Source: Bradyrhizobium guangzhouense (GTDB lineage Bacteria > Pseudomonadota > Alphaproteobacteria > Rhizobiales > Xanthobacteraceae). From it: 64,000 nucleotides of DNA. The stretch is from assembly GCF_004114955.1 (NCBI RefSeq), contig NZ_CP030053.1:5270001-5334000 (forward strand). Direction: 5' to 3'. Positions 1 through 8,832 of this stretch are shown here, piece by piece (position 1 is the stretch's first letter; every line of letters begins with the position of its first letter). The notes under the pieces were generated by a model. It saw nothing but the letters and a program-made list of their open reading frames with translations. It was not told the DNA's origin and made no database searches. Both the position numbers and the translations under genes were made by a program.

Positions 1-310
1 CCCACTGGAACGGATGGTCGAACATGCTCTCGGCGGCGAGCGAGAAGTGGCCGTAGCGCTCGACCTCGTCGCGCAGGGGCCGGATCATCTGCGAATGGCA
101 GAGATAGCAGCCCTCGCGGACATAGATGTTGCGCCCCGCAAGCTCGAGCGGCGTGTAGGGCCTGATGCCATCGACCACCTCGATCGTGCTCTTGAGGTAG
201 AACAACGGGGTGATCTCGACGAGACCACCGATCGCGATCACGAGCAGGATGCCGACGACCAGGACGATCGAGTTCTTTTCGAAGACTTGGTGACGTGTCC
301 AGAACGACAT
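1..310 (-). CDS. ccoO: Cytochrome cbb3 oxidase subunit II (CcoO/FixO), 3' part cut by window edge
   Basis: Membrane-anchored monoheme cytochrome c of the cbb3 high-affinity oxidase, which passes electrons to CcoN. The first 103 residues are visible. A single membrane helix lies at about residues 14-33. It is followed by the periplasmic heme c site C68-Y-L-C71-H72 and the motif [15 protein letters not shown], both typical of CcoO. The ATG is complemented at 308-310 and preceded by GAGGAGC. It lies 10 bp downstream of the ccoN stop, so the two are cotranscribed as in fixNOQP. The rest of ccoO and the expected ccoQ and ccoP lie outside the window. Confidence 0.97.
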   Translation of the reverse strand, partial: MSFWTRHQVFEKNSIVLVVGILLVIAIGGLVEITPLFYLKSTIEVVDGIRPYTPLELAGRNIYVREGCYLCHSQMIRPLRDEVERYGHFSLAAESMFDHPFQW

Positions 311-320
311 TGGAAGCTCC

Positions 321-1970
321 TCATTCCGCCGGCTGAAGAGCGACGGGCATCTGGACTTCCTGCTCGCCGACGCGAACGGTCATCCAGAGATTGTAGGCCA
401 TGATCAGCGCGCCGATCAGGAACAGCGCACCGCCGGCGGCGCGGATGATGTAGAAGGGATGCATCGCCTCGACAGTCTCGATGAAGGAATATTCGAGGAA
501 GCCGAGCGGAGTATAAGCGCGCCACATCAGGCCCTGGAGGATGCCGGACACCCACATCGCCGAGATGTAGAGGACGATGCCGAGGGTCGCGATCCAGAAG
601 TGCCAGTTGACGAGCTTCAGGCTGTAAAGGCCCTTGCGATTCCACACCCACGGCACCAGGCAGTAAAGCGCGCCGAAGGAGACGAAGCCGACCCAGCCGA
701 GCGCGCCGGAATGCACGTGGCCGATGGTCCAGTCGGTGTAATGGCTGAGCGAGTTGACCACCTTGATCGACATCATCGGTCCCTCGAAGGTCGACATGCC
801 GTAGAAGGCGACCGAGACCACCAGCATGCGCAGCACGGGATCGGTCCGCAGCTTGTCCCAGGCACCCGAGAGCGTCATCAGGCCGTTGATCATGCCGCCC
901 CAGGAGGGCATCCACAGCATGATCGAGAAGGTCATGCCGAGCGTCTGCGTCCAGTCCGGCAGCGCGGTGTAGTGCAGATGGTGCGGGCCGGCCCAGATGT
1001 AGAGGAAGATCAGCGCCCAGAAATGGATGATCGAGAGCCGGTAGGAATAGATCGGCCGCTCCGCGCGCTTCGGAATGAAATAGTACATGATGGCGAGGAA
1101 GCCGGCGGTGAGGAAGAAGCCGACCGCGTTGTGGCCGTACCACCACTGGAACATGGCATCCTGGATGCCGCCCCAGGCGATGTAGGATTTCGAGCCCAGG
1201 AACGACACCGGCAGCGCGGGGTTGTTGCCGAGATGCAGAACCGCGATGGTGACGATGAAGGCGAGATAGAACCAGTTCGCGACGAAGATGTGCGGTTCCT
1301 TGCGCTTGAGGATCGTGCCGAGGAAGACCAGCAGATAGGTGACCCAGACGATCGTCAGCCAGAGATCGGCATACCATTCCGGCTCGGCATATTCCTTCGA
1401 CTGCGTGACCCCGAGCAGATAGCCCGTGCCGGCGATCAGGATGAAGTAGTTGTAGCCGAGCACGACGAACCAGGGCGCGATATCGCCGGCAAGCCGGGCG
1501 CGGCACGATTTCTGGACGACGTAGAACGACGTCGCGATCAGCACGTTGCCGCCGAAGGCGAAGATCACGGCCGAAGTGTGCAACGGCCGTAGCCGGCCGA
1601 ACTGGATCCACTGCAGGTCGAAGTTCAAAGCGGGCCAGGCCAATTGCGAAGCGATGATCAGCCCGACCAGAAATCCCGCGATGCCCCAGAACATCGCCAT
1701 GAAGGAGGAGAACTTGATGGGGCCCATGTTGTAGTTGGGGCGACCATTGATCTCCGCGGGCGGCAGCGCCGCGGGGCGATCGTAGTAGCGGTTGATGATG
1801 AAGAACACCGCGGCCAGGCTCGCCGCTGCGCTCAGCCCGGCATGGAAGGCGAAGGGCGCATCGAGCGCCTTGGCCGAGGCGATCACGCAGAGGAACGCGG
1901 TGACTGCGAACACGACAGCCAAGCCGCTTTCACCGATGGTCATTGATTTGGAGATGGAGGGCTGGGGCAT
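321..1970 (-). CDS. ccoN: Cytochrome cbb3 oxidase catalytic subunit I (CcoN/FixN)
   Basis: Heme-copper oxidase catalytic subunit that reduces O2 to water at low oxygen, in the inner membrane. The 549-residue protein has about 12-14 hydrophobic segments. It has the cbb3-type histidine-rich segments, including [11 protein letters not shown] with the copper-site histidine, and [19 protein letters not shown] with further ligands. The ATG at 1970 is preferred over an upstream in-frame start at 2015 because AGAGAGAA precedes it and because 549 aa is the length I remember for Bradyrhizobium FixN. A perfect FixK2/FNR box sits about 65 bp upstream, so microoxic induction by FixK2 is expected. First gene of ccoNO. 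Confidence 0.98.
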   Translation of the reverse strand: MPQPSISKSMTIGESGLAVVFAVTAFLCVIASAKALDAPFAFHAGLSAAASLAAVFFIINRYYDRPAALPPAEINGRPNYNMGPIKFSSFMAMFWGIAGFLVGLIIASQLAWPALNFDLQWIQFGRLRPLHTSAVIFAFGGNVLIATSFYVVQKSCRARLAGDIAPWFVVLGYNYFILIAGTGYLLGVTQSKEYAEPEWYADLWLTIVWVTYLLVFLGTILKRKEPHIFVANWFYLAFIVTIAVLHLGNNPALPVSFLGSKSYIAWGGIQDAMFQWWYGHNAVGFFLTAGFLAIMYYFIPKRAERPIYSYRLSIIHFWALIFLYIWAGPHHLHYTALPDWTQTLGMTFSIMLWMPSWGGMINGLMTLSGAWDKLRTDPVLRMLVVSVAFYGMSTFEGPMMSIKVVNSLSHYTDWTIGHVHSGALGWVGFVSFGALYCLVPWVWNRKGLYSLKLVNWHFWIATLGIVLYISAMWVSGILQGLMWRAYTPLGFLEYSFIETVEAMHPFYIIRAAGGALFLIGALIMAYNLWMTVRVGEQEVQMPVALQPAE

Positions 1971-2027
1971 CGCGGATTCTCTCTGAAAGAACACGCCGCC
2001 AGAAACCACATCCATCCTCGCGGGGAA

Positions 2028-2041
2028 TTGATTGAAATCAA
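2028..2041 (-). promoter_or_regulatory. FixK2/FNR-type box upstream of ccoN
   Basis: TTGAT-TGAA-ATCAA is a perfect inverted repeat matching the FNR/FixK consensus. Its centre is 64.5 bp upstream of the ccoN ATG. If the activator sits at the usual -40 position, transcription would start about 24 bp before the ATG. FixK2 is encoded in the same window. Confidence 0.9.
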
Positions 2042-2182
2042 GATAGATGGATTTCTGTTCATGTCGGACCGATGCCGATCGGCACGCGATATCAACCGCT
2101 TGGGCATCGCGCTAAGCCCCTCGCGCGGCGCCGGCTCCGGAACATCACGGAGCCCGAAATCGCAGGATTTCCGGATCGATCC

Positions 2183-2608
2183 TCAGTCGGTCGCCGTCGC
2201 CTTCAGCGCCGCGATGACGTCCTCGCGCGCGATGATCCCGACCAGCTTCTGGGCGCCGTCGAGCACGATGATGCTGCGGATGCGGTGCTCGACCATGATC
2301 TGGAGAACGCGCGTCAGCCGCGTGTCGGGGCTGACATAGATGAACTCCGGCGTCATGACGTCGCCGACCTTGCGGCTCATCAGGTCATGATAGCGCGGCA
2401 GCATCTGGCTCGGCGTGAAGGCAAAGCATTTCAGGATATCGAACTTGGTGACAATGCCGACGACCTGTCCGTCGTCCTCCACGGGGTAGGAATTGAAATC
2501 GTCCTGCTCGAACATCTCGCTGAGCGCGAGCAGATTGTGGTCGCGCTGCACCGTCTTGACGTTGCGCGTCATGTAGCCGCTGGCGGTCTGCTCAAGGAAT
2601 TTGTACAC
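2183..2608 (-). CDS. Tandem CBS-domain protein
   Basis: 141-residue soluble protein made of two CBS motifs (about residues 10-62 and 80-138) with little else. CBS pairs usually bind adenosyl ligands and act as energy or redox sensors; the partner here is unknown. The start is GTG at 2608, preceded by AGGAC. It lies 37 bp downstream of the usp gene on the same strand and 213 bp upstream of ccoN. From memory, the same two genes occupy this place between fixL and fixN in B. japonicum USDA110. A role in the low-oxygen programme is inferred from position only. Confidence 0.9.
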   Translation of the reverse strand: MYKFLEQTASGYMTRNVKTVQRDHNLLALSEMFEQDDFNSYPVEDDGQVVGIVTKFDILKCFAFTPSQMLPRYHDLMSRKVGDVMTPEFIYVSPDTRLTRVLQIMVEHRIRSIIVLDGAQKLVGIIAREDVIAALKATATD

Positions 2609-2645
2609 GGCACGTCCTCATCGGTTGGTCAGTACGGCCTGGCCG

Positions 2646-3476
2646 TCAATGCGAAAGCAGCACGCAGCGCGCGGATTGCGTGACCAGATATTCCGTGACG
2701 CCGCCGAGAATCAGCTCGCTGAAGCGGGAATGGCCATAGGCACCGGCGACGATCAGGCCGGCTCCGACATCGCCGGCGATCCTCTCCAATTGCACGGCGG
2801 CGGCTTCGTTCCCCGCCTCCACGACCCGCGCCGTCGCCGTGACGCCGTGGCGGGCGAGCCAGGCGGCGACGTCGCTGACACGCTCCGCGACGACCGCACG
2901 GTCTTCGTCCGCCTCCGAAATCTCGACGATGGTGATATCCTTCGCCTTGCGCAGCATGGGCAGCGCGTCAGCCACCGCCCGCCGCGCCTCGGGCGTGTCC
3001 TTCCAGGCCACGAGCACGCTGCGCAGATCGAGCCAGTCGATCCTGTCGGGCACCACCAGCAGCGGCCGGCCGGCCTGCATCACCAGATCCTTGGGGCTTG
3101 CGAGCGCAAAGGAATCGGAGAAGGCCGGGCTCTGTCCGCCGCTGACGACGATGTCGGCACAGCGCGCCTGCGCCGAGACGAATCGTGCGGGGAAGTCCAT
3201 GGCACTGCGCCATTCCACCCGTCCGCCACGGGCCTTGGTCGCGGCGCGGAATTGCACCTCCAGATCGGCAAGGCGCCTCTTGATGGAGGCTTCTTCCTGA
3301 TCGATCAGCCGCTGAGCTGCCGCGCCATCCGTGAAATAAAGTGGCGGGGCGAACCGCGCCGCGGCGACCCCGACAATCGCCGCCTCGAATCGTTCGGCAA
3401 GCTCGCCGGCGACCTGAAGGCGCGCATCGTTGGGCTGGCCGAGCGCCAGGCTGACCATCACCGTCGCGTATGTCAT
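2646..3476 (-). CDS. Universal stress protein, tandem Usp domains
   Basis: 276-residue cytoplasmic protein, about twice the size of a single Usp domain, and readable as two UspA folds (about 1-145 and 150-276). The C-terminal repeat ends GAYGHSRFSELILGGVTEYL, the G-x2-G-x9-G-type nucleotide-binding signature. The N-terminal repeat is more degenerate. The ATG at 3476 follows GGAGG; a longer in-frame version from 3626 lacks any ribosome site. It is the first gene of usp-CBS. A FixK-like site lies 65 bp upstream at the same distance as the box ahead of ccoN, suggesting microoxic induction. Confidence 0.9.
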   Translation of the reverse strand: MTYATVMVSLALGQPNDARLQVAGELAERFEAAIVGVAAARFAPPLYFTDGAAAQRLIDQEEASIKRRLADLEVQFRAATKARGGRVEWRSAMDFPARFVSAQARCADIVVSGGQSPAFSDSFALASPKDLVMQAGRPLLVVPDRIDWLDLRSVLVAWKDTPEARRAVADALPMLRKAKDITIVEISEADEDRAVVAERVSDVAAWLARHGVTATARVVEAGNEAAAVQLERIAGDVGAGLIVAGAYGHSRFSELILGGVTEYLVTQSARCVLLSH

Positions 3477-3534
3477 CGAAGGCCTCCAATACAGTCTATT
3501 TGATGAGAATGTAGGCCTGCCTCCATTCCGCGAG

Positions 3535-3548
3535 ATGAGATAGATCAA
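3535..3548 (-). promoter_or_regulatory. Probable FixK2 box upstream of usp-CBS
   Basis: On the minus strand it reads TTGA-TCTATC-TCAT, one mismatch from TTGA-N6-TCAA. Its centre is 65.5 bp upstream of the usp ATG, almost identical to the 64.5 bp spacing of the perfect box ahead of ccoN. The matching geometry is the main support. Confidence 0.6.
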
Positions 3549-3679
3549 GAGCGCACCGGCGTGGCTCGTGACCTCAACCGGCTGCCCGGCGACGGAACTT
3601 GCCTCTGAGCCGGGCTTGGGCGACATTGCGGCAGCGGTAACGGCGTCTGGGCCACCGCACCAGAAATCAGGAGCATCAG

Positions 3680-5197
3680 GTGTCGCCGAGTCGCGTAACG
3701 CATCCCCAAGATGACGGCCGGGGCGAGCATTTCCGCGTCCGGATCGAGGGATTTGGCGTCGGCACCTGGGATCTCGACCTCAAAACGATGGCATGGGAAT
3801 GGTCCGCCACGTCCAGGGCCCTGCTCGGCGTCTCACCGGACCAGCCGGAGAGCTACGAGCTCTTCCTGTCCCGTATCGAGCCGAACGATCGCGAGAGGGT
3901 CGAGAGTGCGATCCGGCGCGTCTCCGAGCGCGGCGGCGGCCTGGATGTGTCCTTCAGGGTCTCCGGAGCGATAGGCGGGGAAAAATGGATCAGGGCCCGC
4001 GCCGGCCTGATCCGCGACGAAACCGGCACCGCCGGTCATCTCAGCGGCATCTTCGTGGACATCGACGAGGAGAAGCACGTCGAGGAAGCGCTGCGCACGC
4101 GTGAGACCCACCTCCGCTCCATCCTTCACACCATTCCCGACGCCATGATCGTCATCGACGGTCGCGGCATCATGCAGTTGTTCTCGACGGCGGCCGAGCG
4201 CCTGTTCGGCTGGTCCGAGCAGGAGGCGATCGGCCAGAACGTCAGCATCCTGATGCCGGAGCCCGATCGCTCCCGTCATGACGGCTACATCGCCCGCTAT
4301 CGCTCCACCCACGATCCGCACATCATCGGCATCGGCCGCATCGTCACCGGCAAGCGCCGCGACGGCACGACCTTTCCGATGCACCTGTCGATCGGCGAGA
4401 TGCAGTCGGGCGGCGAGCCCTATTTCACCGGCTTCGTCCGCGACCTCACCGAGCATCAGCAGACCCAGGCGCGGCTCCACGAATTGCAGTCCGAGCTCGT
4501 CCATGTTTCGCGACTGAGCGCGATGGGCGAGATGGCGTCCGCGCTGGCGCACGAGTTGAACCAGCCGCTTGCCGCGATCAGCAACTACATGAAGGGATCG
4601 CGGCGGCTGCTCGCCGCCAGCGCCGATCCGAATCGGACGAAGATCGAAAGTGCGCTGGATCGCGCCGCGGAGCAGGCCGTACGCGCAGGCCAGATTATCA
4701 GGCGGCTTCGCGATTTCGTCGCACGCGGCGAGTCCGAAAAGCGGGTCGAAAGCCTTTCCAAGCTGATCGAGGAGGCCGGCGCGCTCGGGCTCGCCGGTGC
4801 GCGCGAACAGAACGTCCAGCTTCGGTTCAGTCTGGATCAGAATGCCGATCTCGTCCTCGCCGACCGGGTCCAGATCCAGCAGGTCCTGGTCAATCTGTTC
4901 CGCAACGCGCTGGAGGCGATGGCGCAGTCGCCGCGGCGGGAGCTCGTCGTCACCAACTCCCGCATCGGTGACGACATGATCGAGATCGAGGTTTCCGACA
5001 CCGGCTCCGGCTTCCAGGATGACGTCATTCCGAATCTGTTTCAGACCTTCTTCACCACCAAGGAAACCGGCATGGGGGTGGGACTGTCGATCAGCCGCTC
5101 GATCATCGAGGCTCATGGCGGACGCATGTGGGCCGAGAGCAATGCATCGGGCGGAGCGACATTCCGCTTCACTCTGCCTGCAGCCGACGAGAGCTGA
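3680..5197 (+). CDS. fixL: Oxygen-sensing heme PAS histidine kinase FixL
   Basis: Soluble 505-residue sensor kinase. Order: PAS-A (about 20-135), heme PAS-B (about 140-260), a short coiled coil, the HisKA dimerization helix and the HATPase domain (about 385-502). The proximal heme ligand is H200 in RSRHDGYI. R206 and R220 (GIGR), which respond to bound O2, are in place. The phospho-accepting histidine is H291 in ALAHELNQP. All three numbers equal those known for B. japonicum FixL. The start is GTG at 3680 with AGGAG six bases upstream. Loss of O2 turns the kinase on towards FixJ, encoded 3 bp downstream. No membrane helix is seen, unlike Sinorhizobium FixL. Confidence 0.98.
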   Translation: MSPSRVTHPQDDGRGEHFRVRIEGFGVGTWDLDLKTMAWEWSATSRALLGVSPDQPESYELFLSRIEPNDRERVESAIRRVSERGGGLDVSFRVSGAIGGEKWIRARAGLIRDETGTAGHLSGIFVDIDEEKHVEEALRTRETHLRSILHTIPDAMIVIDGRGIMQLFSTAAERLFGWSEQEAIGQNVSILMPEPDRSRHDGYIARYRSTHDPHIIGIGRIVTGKRRDGTTFPMHLSIGEMQSGGEPYFTGFVRDLTEHQQTQARLHELQSELVHVSRLSAMGEMASALAHELNQPLAAISNYMKGSRRLLAASADPNRTKIESALDRAAEQAVRAGQIIRRLRDFVARGESEKRVESLSKLIEEAGALGLAGAREQNVQLRFSLDQNADLVLADRVQIQQVLVNLFRNALEAMAQSPRRELVVTNSRIGDDMIEIEVSDTGSGFQDDVIPNLFQTFFTTKETGMGVGLSISRSIIEAHGGRMWAESNASGGATFRFTLPAADES

Positions 5198-5200
5198 ACC

Positions 5201-5818
5201 ATGACGACCAACGGAATTGTCTACGTTATCGACGACGACGAGGCGATGCGCGATTCGCTGAATTTCCTGCTCGATTCATCGGGATACAGCGTCACCTTGT
5301 TCGACGACGCGCAACGCTTCCTCGATGCCCTCCCCGGCCTCGCATTCGGTTGCGTCCTCTCCGACGTGCGCATGCCCGGGATCGACGGGATCGAGCTCCT
5401 GAAGCTGATGAAGGCGCAGCACTCTGCGTTTCCGATCTTGATCATGACCGGCCACGGCGACGTGCCGCTCGCGGTCGAGGCGATGAAGCTCGGCGCCGTC
5501 GACTTCCTGGAAAAGCCGTTCGAGGACGACCGCCTCCTGACGATGATCGAATCGGCGATCCGGCAGGCCGAGCCGGCCGCCAAGATCGAAGCGATATCGC
5601 AGGACATCGCCGCCCGCGTCGCATCGCTCAGCCCGCGCGAGCGCCAGGTCATGGAAGGACTGGTCGCGGGCCTGTCCAACAAGCTGATCGCCCGCGAATA
5701 CGACATCAGCCCGCGCACCATCGAGGTCTACCGGGCCAATGTCATGACCAAGATGCAGGCCAACAGCCTCTCGGAGCTGGTCCGGCTGGCGATGCGCGCC
5801 GGCATGCTGAAGGATTGA
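5201..5818 (+). CDS. fixJ: Response regulator FixJ
   Basis: 205-residue two-domain transcription activator. The receiver (about 1-125) has the acidic pocket D11-D12-D13, the phosphorylation site D55 in LSDVRMPG and the conserved K of LEKPF. A LuxR/NarL-type helix-turn-helix follows (about 140-200; LSPRERQVMEGLVAGLSNK). Length and D55 match known FixJ proteins. The gene begins 3 bp after fixL and is translated from the same message. Its best local target is the site ahead of fixK2 at 6668-6687. Confidence 0.98.
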   Translation: MTTNGIVYVIDDDEAMRDSLNFLLDSSGYSVTLFDDAQRFLDALPGLAFGCVLSDVRMPGIDGIELLKLMKAQHSAFPILIMTGHGDVPLAVEAMKLGAVDFLEKPFEDDRLLTMIESAIRQAEPAAKIEAISQDIAARVASLSPRERQVMEGLVAGLSNKLIAREYDISPRTIEVYRANVMTKMQANSLSELVRLAMRAGMLKD

Positions 5819-5861
5819 GGCAAGTCAAGGCGGCTGCCTCAGCCTGTGCTAGCCAATACCG

Positions 5862-6284
5862 ATGATCGAAGTCGGTTCGTACCCTGCGCGGCTCTCCATG
5901 GTGTCATCGGCAAAGCCCACCGTCTACGTGGTCGACGACGATGACGCCGTGCTCGGGTCCCTGCGTTTTCTGCTGGAGACCGACGGCTTTGCCGTACGGA
6001 CGTTCAGGAACGCCACGGCGCTGCTCAACACGACGAGCCCGTCTGGCGCGGACTGCTACCTGATCGACTACAAGATGCCCGACATCAATGGCATCGAGCT
6101 TGCCGGTCGCTTGCACCAGTCGGACCGCGACACGCCGGTGATCCTGATCACCGGCTATCCCGACAAGAACATCTCGGCTCGGGCGAAGGCTGCCGGCGTG
6201 AAAGACGTGATTCTGAAGCCGCTTCTCGACGAGAATCTGGTCAAGCGCATCCGTCGCGCCATCCAGAACAGACGCGGAAATTGA
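5862..6284 (+). CDS. Single-domain receiver protein between fixJ and fixK2
   Basis: 140-residue CheY-like receiver with no output domain. Acidic pocket D25-D26-D27, phosphorylation site D69 in LIDYKMPD, conserved T/K pair (LITG; LKPLL). It starts 43 bp after fixJ with no obvious terminator, so it is probably part of fixLJ. The first ATG (5862) has a poor ribosome site. An internal ATG at 5898 would give 128 aa and keep the whole fold. From memory, a stand-alone receiver also occupies this place in USDA110. It could compete for FixL phosphate or receive it from another kinase; this is inference. Confidence 0.9.
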   Translation: MIEVGSYPARLSMVSSAKPTVYVVDDDDAVLGSLRFLLETDGFAVRTFRNATALLNTTSPSGADCYLIDYKMPDINGIELAGRLHQSDRDTPVILITGYPDKNISARAKAAGVKDVILKPLLDENLVKRIRRAIQNRRGN

Positions 6285-6291
6285 CCGGGCC

Positions 6292-6546
6292 TCAGAACGC
6301 GCTCCTGTACTGCGAAATCTCGCTGCGCGGACCGTAAATCCACATCGGCTCGCCGCACTCGCTCGGGCCATGATCCGTCATGCAGGCCGCACTCCAGGGG
6401 GGAGCCGCGATCTGGCGGCCCGCGATCGGATTTGAATGCGAATGGCCGGCGACGGCGTTGGCTCGAGGCCGTGTCGTCGTTGCCATAGCCAGCGACGGCA
6501 GGAGCAACAAGGCGACCAGAACGGGTAAGGCAGATTTGGCTGGCAT
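6292..6546 (-). CDS. Small secreted protein of unknown function
   Basis: 84 residues. A clear signal peptide (MPAKSALPVLVALLLLPSLAMA, cleavage near residue 22) precedes a basic, His/Arg-rich mature part ending MWIYGPRSEISQYRSAF. There are two cysteines (C55, C64), possibly a disulfide. I do not recognise a named family. It is convergent with the receiver gene (7 bp between stops) and divergent from fixK2. It shares the 212-bp region holding the FixJ site, so oxygen-dependent control is possible but unproven. Confidence 0.7.
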   Translation of the reverse strand: MPAKSALPVLVALLLLPSLAMATTTRPRANAVAGHSHSNPIAGRQIAAPPWSAACMTDHGPSECGEPMWIYGPRSEISQYRSAF

Positions 6547-6667
6547 CGGGCGTCTCCCTTGGCGTGAACGCTTCCGATGACCCGATTTGCGCCGAGGCCC
6601 CGTTATTTCCAGGACACCAAACAGTGAGAACAGCGGTATCCTGCCACTGCGGCCGACTACGGGGTTC

Positions 6668-6687
6668 TACGTAGGTAGCCCCCCTTA
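6668..6687 (+). promoter_or_regulatory. Probable FixJ-binding site of the fixK2 promoter
   Basis: TACGTAGGTAGCCCCCCTTA resembles the known FixJ site shape (TAcGTA followed by a C-run and TTA) seen at rhizobial fixK promoters. It ends 71 bp upstream of the preferred fixK2 ATG. It lies in the only sizeable gap between the fixLJ side and fixK2. Confidence 0.7.
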
Positions 6688-6758
6688 AGATATCTCGCGA
6701 AATTTTCGAAGCACCCGATACCGCGTAGACAAGCGCCATCACAACGGAGATGGCGCAA

Positions 6759-7457
6759 ATGCTGACGCAGACCCTCAACACCCCGGCGATCAACACCCAA
6801 ATCGGTGGCAGGATTGCCCCTGTTCATCCCGTCTCCGACCAATTCGGCGCGATCACCGGCCATGTCGGTCTGGTCGCCACCGAGTTCTCCTACCGCAAGG
6901 ACGAAGAGATCTACGGCGAGGACGAGCCGGCGGAATATGTCTACCAGGTCGTCTCCGGCGCGGTCCGCACCTACAAGCTCCTCTCCGACGGTCGCCGCCA
7001 GATCGGCACCTTCCACCTTCCCGGCGACGTGTTCGGCCTCGAATCCGGCGCCAGCCACCGCCTCGCCGCCGAGGCCATCATCGACACCAATGTGCGCTTG
7101 GTGAAGCGCGTCAGCCTCGAAAAGGCCGCCGGCATCGACGTGCAGGTCGCCCGCAAGCTCTGGGCCATGACCGCCGGCGAGCTGCGCCACGCCGAAGACC
7201 ACATGCTGCTCCTGGGCCGCAAGACCGCGATGGAGCGGGTCGCGACCTTCCTGCTCGAAATGGACCGCCGCCTCGCCGTTGCCGGCATGATGGCGCTGCC
7301 GATGTGCCGCCGCGACATCGGCGACTATCTCGGCCTCACGCTCGAGACCGTGTCGCGCGCGCTGTCGCAACTCCATGCCCAAGGCATTCTCGGTTTCTCC
7401 GGCGCCCGCCAGATCGTGCTGCGCAATCGCCAGCGCCTGCACAATCTCGACGCCTGA
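6759..7457 (+). CDS. fixK2: CRP/FNR-family regulator FixK2
   Basis: Transcription regulator of the CRP/FNR family. A cyclic-nucleotide-like beta roll (about 35-145) and long dimer helix precede a C-terminal helix-turn-helix (about 178-225; recognition segment LTLETVSRALSQLH with the E-x2-S-R of FNR-type proteins). The N-terminal cysteine cluster of FNR is absent, as expected for FixK. Starting at 6759 gives 232 aa and puts the single cysteine of MCRRD at position 183, the redox-sensitive C183 of B. japonicum FixK2. An ATG three codons upstream (6750) is the alternative. GGAG lies upstream. It should activate ccoNOQP and usp-CBS through the boxes in this window. Confidence 0.97.
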   Translation: MLTQTLNTPAINTQIGGRIAPVHPVSDQFGAITGHVGLVATEFSYRKDEEIYGEDEPAEYVYQVVSGAVRTYKLLSDGRRQIGTFHLPGDVFGLESGASHRLAAEAIIDTNVRLVKRVSLEKAAGIDVQVARKLWAMTAGELRHAEDHMLLLGRKTAMERVATFLLEMDRRLAVAGMMALPMCRRDIGDYLGLTLETVSRALSQLHAQGILGFSGARQIVLRNRQRLHNLDA

Positions 7458-7479
7458 TCGTTTCGTTCTCCCCCCGCCT

Positions 7480-7511
7480 AATGGCCGGCTGATCTGGTTC
7501 AGCCGGCCATT
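7480..7511. terminator. Bidirectional terminator between fixK2 and the MFS gene
   Basis: 13-bp perfect stem (AATGGCCGGCTGA / TCAGCCGGCCATT) with a 6-nt loop, followed by TCTTTT on the plus strand. It lies between convergent genes and contains the stop codon of the minus-strand MFS gene. Confidence 0.85.
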
Positions 7512-8809
7512 TCTTTTGCCGCAATGCCGGTGCGTCGGGTCTCCGGCATCACGAACAGGATCAGCAAGAGCCCGGTCGCTGCGATGCCCGCGAGCCCGAA
7601 GAAGGCGGTGGCATTGCCGAACTTGTCGCTGACATAACCGCCAAGCGCCGTGCTCAGCGACGCGCCGATGCCGGTCGCCGTGCCGACAATGCCCTGCGCG
7701 AGATTGAAATGCCCGCTGCCGAAGGCGACGTCGGCAACGATCAGCGGAATCATCACTGCGAACACCGCCGCGGTGATGCCATCGAACACCTGCACCGCCA
7801 CCAGCAGATACGGATCGCGCACCGTCGCAAACAGAAGACCACGAATCGCCAGCGCGCCGAATCCGATCAACAGCAAGGGACGCCGTCCCCATGCTTGCGC
7901 CTTGCGTCCGACGGTCGGCGACAGCAGCGCCACGATCGCCTGCGGGACAACGATGCAGAAAGCCACCAGCACCGTCGCCCATTGGCTCGACCGCGCCGTT
8001 ACCGCGCTCGCCATCAACGGCATCATCGAGGCATTGGCGAGCTGCAACAGCAGCACGCTCAGCGCAAAGACGATCAGCGGCCGCTGCCGGATCAGATGCC
8101 AGATATTGGTGTCGCCCGGAACGGGCGCTTCGCGCGGCATCTCGCCGTGACAGCGCGCGATGTCCACTTCCTCCTCGCGGATGCGCGACAGCGCGATCAA
8201 TGTCGGGATCGCCAGCAGGAAGGTGACCAGGAACACCGAACGGCTCGAGAGAAGATAGCCGGCCGTGCCCATCACCGCGGCGGCGACGCCGTTGCCGAGC
8301 GAGGCAAAGCGCGCATTGCGGCCGAGCCGCTCGCCGATCTTGAGCGGGCCGACCAGGCCGAGGCTGATCGCCGCGATCGCCGGTCCCAACACGCAGCTCG
8401 CCGCCGCATGCAGCGTTGCGGCCGTCACCACCACCGGGAAGATCGGCATCGCCGCATAGGCGAGCGCACAGCCGCCGATGGTCGCGATCGCGAGCGCCGC
8501 CACCAATCGCTCCGATTTAGCAGCATCGATGATGGCGCCGCCCGGCATCTGGCCGATCAGGGCGACGATGCCCCCGATCGACAGCACGAAGCCGATCTCG
8601 ACCTGCGTCCATTTCTGTGTCGTCAGATAGACCGCGATGAAGGGGCCGAAGCCGGTCTGCACGTCGGCGAGGAAGAAGATGAACCAGTCGAGACCGCGCA
8701 GGCTCCGTTGCGACGGCGCCGGAATGGCCGCGAGGACGGGTGCGGCGACGTTGTCCTGTTCAACGCGTCCCTCGCGATTTGCACGATCAGGCTTCCTCGA
8801 CAAGAGCAC
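7499..8809 (-). CDS. MFS transporter
   Basis: 436-residue major facilitator with about 12 hydrophobic segments. The first half has the loop 2-3 region GGAIIDAAKSERL, a variant of the MFS motif A. The second half has the corresponding loop PTVGRKAQAWGRRP. It is probably an inner-membrane exporter or permease; the substrate cannot be told from sequence. The GTG start at 8809 has a GGGAGGG about ten bases upstream and lies 23 bp after the stop of the PRC-barrel gene. It is probably the last gene of the unit running from 13417. The N-terminal 35 residues are polar and poorly constrained, so the start is uncertain. Confidence 0.85.
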   Translation of the reverse strand: MLLSRKPDRANREGRVEQDNVAAPVLAAIPAPSQRSLRGLDWFIFFLADVQTGFGPFIAVYLTTQKWTQVEIGFVLSIGGIVALIGQMPGGAIIDAAKSERLVAALAIATIGGCALAYAAMPIFPVVVTAATLHAAASCVLGPAIAAISLGLVGPLKIGERLGRNARFASLGNGVAAAVMGTAGYLLSSRSVFLVTFLLAIPTLIALSRIREEEVDIARCHGEMPREAPVPGDTNIWHLIRQRPLIVFALSVLLLQLANASMMPLMASAVTARSSQWATVLVAFCIVVPQAIVALLSPTVGRKAQAWGRRPLLLIGFGALAIRGLLFATVRDPYLLVAVQVFDGITAAVFAVMIPLIVADVAFGSGHFNLAQGIVGTATGIGASLSTALGGYVSDKFGNATAFFGLAGIAATGLLLILFVMPETRRTGIAAKEMAG

Positions 8810-8832
8810 AGGCGATCAGCCCTCCCCCCTCC

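Noticed and set aside
459..1592. Long open frame opposite ccoN
   Set aside because: Antisense of a clear oxidase gene, low-complexity charged translation, no ribosome site.
3833..5116. Long open frame opposite fixL
   Set aside because: Antisense to a protein with all FixL residues conserved; its translation has no family signature.
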